Source: Puffinus mauretanicus (Eukaryota > Chordata > Aves > Procellariiformes > Procellariidae). Taken from it: a stretch of DNA of 64,000 nucleotides. Location of the stretch: the NCBI GenBank assembly GCA_023333565.1, contig JAJKFH010003599.1, positions 1,054,001 through 1,118,000 of the forward strand, read 5' to 3'. The first letter of the stretch is position 1. Each line of letters starts with the position of its first letter. A program made the position numbers and the translations under genes. Below the pieces are notes generated by a model. It was not told the origin of the DNA, searched no databases, and saw only the letters and a program-made list of their open reading frames with translations. Shown here one piece after another: positions 59,601 through 64,000 of the stretch.

Positions 59601-62600
59601 ACTGCTTGTCAAGCTAGAGCCTTAAGGGCAGGCTAAGTAAAATGCAAGAGAAGGAGGATGTATCTCCAGAAATAGACCACTATTGTCAATATTTCTTCTA
59701 CTGGGGACATATATGTATCTTTTAAATGTGATTTTGCAGTCTGGATAGTTTCCAGTCCAGATAGCATCAGTTAGTTACTGATGCTGAAGATAACATGTCT
59801 TGATTGTGATGTTGCTTTTATCTTTCTCCTGTGATCCTTTCTGAAGTAGGTGCTGCCTTGCATAGCTTTCCTTTGTGTGACCCAGCATAGCATGCTACGT
59901 GTCAGGCTGTTCTTAAAAGTTGCATGGGATTTTCAGTGAGTGTGTTTGGTAAGTCATTTTAGCAAGGTAGCTCTGTCTGGATGCAGAATACCAGTTTACT
60001 ACAGATTCAAGGTGCTGGTTAAATTTCAGTCCGGAGTTGGTGCTGTAAATTGTTCATATGATCAGTTACTCTGAGATTTTGACTAGTGGCAGAATCTCTA
60101 AAAGAGAAGGTAGCTTTTCCTCCAATGGCCTGTAAGAAGAGTACGTATCTGTGGCCAGTACTATAATATTTTTGTTTGTTTTTAAATAGCAGTGTGATTG
60201 TTGTTGCTTGTGTATGATTTGTGGAGTTCAGGAAGTTTTTGTTAGTGGTTTTCAAGCTTTTGTTATGTGTGTTAGGTGCTGGCAAAAAGCAGCAATAAAT
60301 ATTTCTACATGAATTCCCTGGGGCTCTGTTTTGGCTAGTGTAGTTGAATGTAACATCCCAAGATAAAGATCCGATTTTGAGATTTGCTAGTGTAGACCCG
60401 TGCATTTGTTCAGGGCCTTGTTACTCTCTGTGGCTCCGTGCAAGTACAGAAATCTGTGCTAGTGGATTTTGACAATGGATTAAAGGATTGATGTTTGCTT
60501 TGCTTGGAGGTTGTTCAGATGGTAGAGTTAAGAGTTGAAAATACCATCTCTACTCCTTCCCTTGCCCTACCAAAATAAACTGAAAACCCATAGCAAAATG
60601 TGGCACATTGACTCTTCAGATTTTTGGGTAATACTTTTGAGTACCTTAAGCTACAAAAAGATGCTGTCCAATGAAAACTTTATACAAAACAAAAATTGTA
60701 TTTGTGGGAGAGGAATGAAAAGAATGATAGTTTCAGGATGAGAAAGAAAACTTACTTAAATGTTCTTATCAAGCTTGCACAGCATGAAATTCTGTTGGCT
60801 TTTATAAAGCCAGGCGGATTGAAAGAACTACCTAGAATCCCAAGCATAAAAAAAAAAAAATTGACAGTTTGGTTTTATTATATCTGTCTTTTGGAGGGAA
60901 AAATAAGTCTCTCTCCTCTTCCTGTAAGTGGAGAAGCTAGTTAGAATAAATCACAAAAATAAGGCTTTCTTTGTAGGCAAATTACAGGAAAGTACAAGGG
61001 ACCTAACACCTCGAGAGTTGATGCAGCTGGGCCATGACCATGGTTCTGACAGCTTCTGCTGGTGAGGACATGGAGTTACTGCCCCTGTTGCAGCACCTTC
61101 TAACAGTGTTGTGTCCACCCTCCGCGTGGACATGGTGTAATGGCAGCAGCTTTCTCCACGGACTTCTGCCTGGGATGATACTGGGAGGGCCTCACTGGGA
61201 AGCGGTGTCACAGCTATGGAGGGATGGTACAGGGAGCTGGTGTGGTGTGCTGCCTCGGGACATAGTCTTCCCTGATGGCCAGCTAACCTAAGTTGAAACC
61301 CTGGCAGCATCTGAGATTTTTCAGATGTGAAACTTGAGTGTGGCGGGACATGTTTTTTGTAATGAGGGCTAATGGGGACATTCACGGGATGTTTTTTTTT
61401 AAAAGCAGTCCCAAAAGATACGACCGGAAAAACTTGGCCATTTCAACCAGACATGAGCAGGATCCACTGCAGAGTAAAGCTACTCAAAATGAATCCCTCC
61501 CCTTCATCTGTTAGATCACTACTGTAGGGTAAAGTGTCTTTTATGATACTGGGAGGTTAAAATATTTTCTAATTGAAGGGATATCTTTGTGCAGATGTTC
61601 AAGCAAAATGTTTGTTTCCCAAACTAGTTCAAAAGTGAAACTGTCTGTAAGAGAAGTGAAAATAATTTGAGTTTTCCTGTTCCCAGCTGGCTACAAGAAT
61701 GTATGTTTTTAAGTTTAAGATGATAGTAATATAGCTACAAGTGTTCCATACTTGGCTAAATTACTTTCTTTTTGTGACTATGGTACCCCTTGAAGCTTGT
61801 CAGTGTATGGAGTAACTCAGAAACAGCAATTGGGTGTGTAAACACCTGGAAGTTTCTTGGGTAAAAAGGGAAGCAAATTCCACGTGGGCCTGTGTGCATT
61901 GACAAAATCTCAGTCAGCAGTAATACTTCCCGTGTTGGTGGAACTCACTCAAGAAGCAGGTTCTTGTTAGTCAGGGCCAATAAAGACTTACTAGATTTAA
62001 GCTATTTCCTCCCCCTTCAAGGCTGCACGAAGGCAGCCAGCTAGCCAGGCCCCATTTGAAAAAGACTATGACATATTCTAACAACACAACTGAGGCCTTC
62101 CCATCTATGTTGTTGTTCATGGTTTATTCAAAATGATCACAGGAATAAGACTGTGGTAGAGGTTTTCTGGATTAGATGCTGGGCTTCCACTGAATGTCTG
62201 ACTCTGAGTCTCTGGCAGGTTCCTCTAAGCTCTGTGAATTCTGAATCTCCCCATGGAAATGGTCGCTGCAGGTATGGACATCTGCTCTCGGTGGACCTCT
62301 AGTGAGACAAGGAATCCAAATTGCTGCATTGGTGAAGTGGTGGTTAGGCAGAGGAAAAAGAGGTACTTTCTGGCTGAGCTTTCAGAATAAGTGAATATAT
62401 TTTAAATATTATCAGCAATTTACTCTGTTGCTTCTGATTAAATTTCCTGCAGTATGGGTTGACAAATGTACACAAAAGCAGATAGATCCTCTGCTCCTGG
62501 CAGTTCTGAGAGAGGTATTTCAGCTTGTCCTGCAGGTCAGCAAGCTGAGGAATGATAGGAGGGCAGGGCCCTTAGAGGAAAGCATCTTCAGTTGACTGAT

Positions 62601-64000
62601 GCTGTTTAGCTGATTTCTGCTGAGTAATTAAGGTGCAAAGAGAGGCTGTCTTGAGATGCTTAGGCTTCAGTCAGTAAACTGTTTTTTTTTTTAAGATGGT
62701 CAGCCTCCTTGAATTATACCTGGAAATAATTCTGTAAAACTGTGCCATCTCTGGAAGACGAGTATAATATGCTACCCCATCTTGGGGGTGGGCAGCTAAC
62801 TAAAGTTCCCAGGTAGTCTGCGGTAAGACCTTTAGGAAAGACAAATTATGGCTGTCTTACGGTCATAAAAGCCTGATCATATAATAAACTTCTTTTCAAA
62901 AGGAAGTTAATCCAGGTATGTGCAGCACTAACGAAGTACGGCCATGCTTTGGCTGATCTGCGTATTAAGAAGTAGTAGAAGCTCCAGAAGGAGCTTCACG
63001 TTTTAATTTCAGTGCACAAAGGTAGGTAGATATTTTGAGAGTGGCTGTGGTATTTTGCAATTTCTTGTCTTTTTGTTCCAGTCTGCCACTGTTTTTCTTC
63101 TGCATGGCTACTTTGCAAACCAGCCTACTCTGTGGTGGGGTTTTTTTTAATCTTGCATGTACCTGTAAAAAGGTATGTATAGATACATACACACATAAAC
63201 ACATGTATCTGTGTGTGTGTGTATATGTGTGTAATATAAAACATGTGTGCATCTTTCTTGTAATAGCAGGACAAAGTGGGGCTTGAGTGACTGTTACTGC
63301 CCCTCATTCACTCTTTGCAGTTCACCAAAAGCGTGGTGTGAGACAGGGCAATGTGACTTGGCCTAGCATGGTGTAAATCAGTAGGTCTCCACTACTGATT
63401 TCATCAGTGCAATTTCTTGGCATGCTGTTTTAGACCAGCAGTGAACTCGCTCTTTCATTGCTCTTTCCAAAGAGGATCTTACATGTAAAATACATAAATA
63501 AAATTAAGAAATAAAATTAGAATGGGTTAAATTTCTATGAAAGTCTTGAGAAGAGTGGCCTTACCCTACATACGATGTTGGCCAGTTAAGACTGCAGAAT
63601 ATGAATGTTATTTTTATTGACGATACCAATTAGGCCTGTTTAAAAACTAGACAAATAGATCTAGGGTGTGCTTGTGCAAACCTCGGAGTGCTGCAGAACT
63701 GTTTTCTAAATTCCAGACACCTCCGTGACTGGGCCCGAGTGGCAAGAAGCAGCTCTTGGTGACTTACTGACCTAAAAGGGTAAGGTGTCCTCCACATTAC
63801 AGAAATAAATGTACTTTAGAGCCAGTCTTTCTCCAGGTCCTCCATGTAAGGCAGATCTGGCCAACACTTAATTTGCTAGACCTGTGAACGAGCAAGGTGG
63901 AGGTGTTGCCTGCTGAGATCAGAGGGTGGCTGAGCTGAATACTAGCTTTAAACATCACTTAGCTGCTGCTTATGCCACACCATTTTGAAGGAACCTTCTC
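56689..64000. other. Putative intron to the window end
   Basis: AT-rich. A possible inverted MIR trace lies at about 57,705-57,830 ('gaaattaagaatcttgttca' resembles inverted MIR). A GC-richer patch at 61,030-61,290 is open on both strands without recognisable protein. I found no further exon with good splice sites, so any coding exons are probably beyond 64,000. Confidence 0.4.
63182..63231. repeat. (CA)/(TG) microsatellite with short inverted repeat
   Basis: A TG run (63,210-63,231) lies next to GATACAT (63,182-63,188) and its complement ATGTATC (63,203-63,209), so this short stretch could fold on itself. Confidence 0.75.

Noticed and set aside
60019..60405. 128-codon minus-strand frame
   Set aside because: Asn/Thr/Ser/Lys-rich low-complexity translation typical of AT-rich non-coding DNA.
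60951..61385. 144-codon minus-strand frame opposite an 85-codon plus-strand frame
   Set aside because: Neither translation looks like a known protein, and overlapping opposite frames in a GC-richer patch are expected by chance.
1..64000. Bacterial or phage systems, CRISPR arrays, rRNA or tRNA genes
   Set aside because: No operon-like gene packing, no regularly spaced direct repeats with spacers, and no recognisable rRNA or tRNA sequence. The repeats and CpG structure are those of vertebrate nuclear DNA.

Overview
The window reads as vertebrate, almost certainly avian, nuclear DNA. The base is AT-rich, non-coding sequence with a long CpG-dense block. A truncated CR1 LINE 3' end sits at about 4.34 kb, carrying the family's diagnostic terminal sequence, and several decayed MIR-type SINE copies occur on both strands. 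No bacterial-style gene organisation is present, and I found no complete protein-coding gene, rRNA, tRNA, CRISPR array or intact transposon. Nearly all open reading frames are short chance frames.

Layout. Bases 1-21,180 look intergenic: old repeats, microsatellites and a few GC-richer patches. Bases 21,180-25,070 form an unusually long CpG island (nearly 4 kb). It holds two TATA-containing core promoters (about 22,045 and 22,933), CCAAT boxes, GC boxes, a CTCF-like site and a series of good plus-strand splice donors (21,617, 22,197, 23,280, 23,715, 23,987, 24,415, 25,039). This is what a gene with several alternative, mostly non-coding first exons looks like, and it makes the plus strand the likely main direction of transcription. 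A very strong acceptor follows a CT-repeat at 24,472-24,554. Bases 25,070-64,000 then look like a long 5' intron, or series of introns, with a few candidate small exons: 25,502-25,574, 34,190-34,299, 53,568-53,676 and 56,605-56,688. A second, smaller CpG island at about 55,990-56,440, just upstream of the last candidate exon, looks like an internal alternative promoter.

I could not name the gene. A huge CpG island, multiple leader exons and a first intron of more than 30 kb are typical of developmental regulators and RNA-binding-protein genes, but that is only an architectural analogy. The protein-coding exons would lie to the right of this window.

The most interesting points are the multi-promoter island; complementary CCT/GGA tracts that could fold around a 14-codon upstream ORF; the second island with its adjacent exon; a triplicated 20-bp motif just upstream of a candidate exon; and two minus-strand frames (46.2-46.7 kb and 49.5-49.8 kb) that look more protein-like than chance. 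I saw no evidence of a new enzyme system or mobile element. All repeat and exon boundaries are by eye and approximate unless a splice dinucleotide is named.
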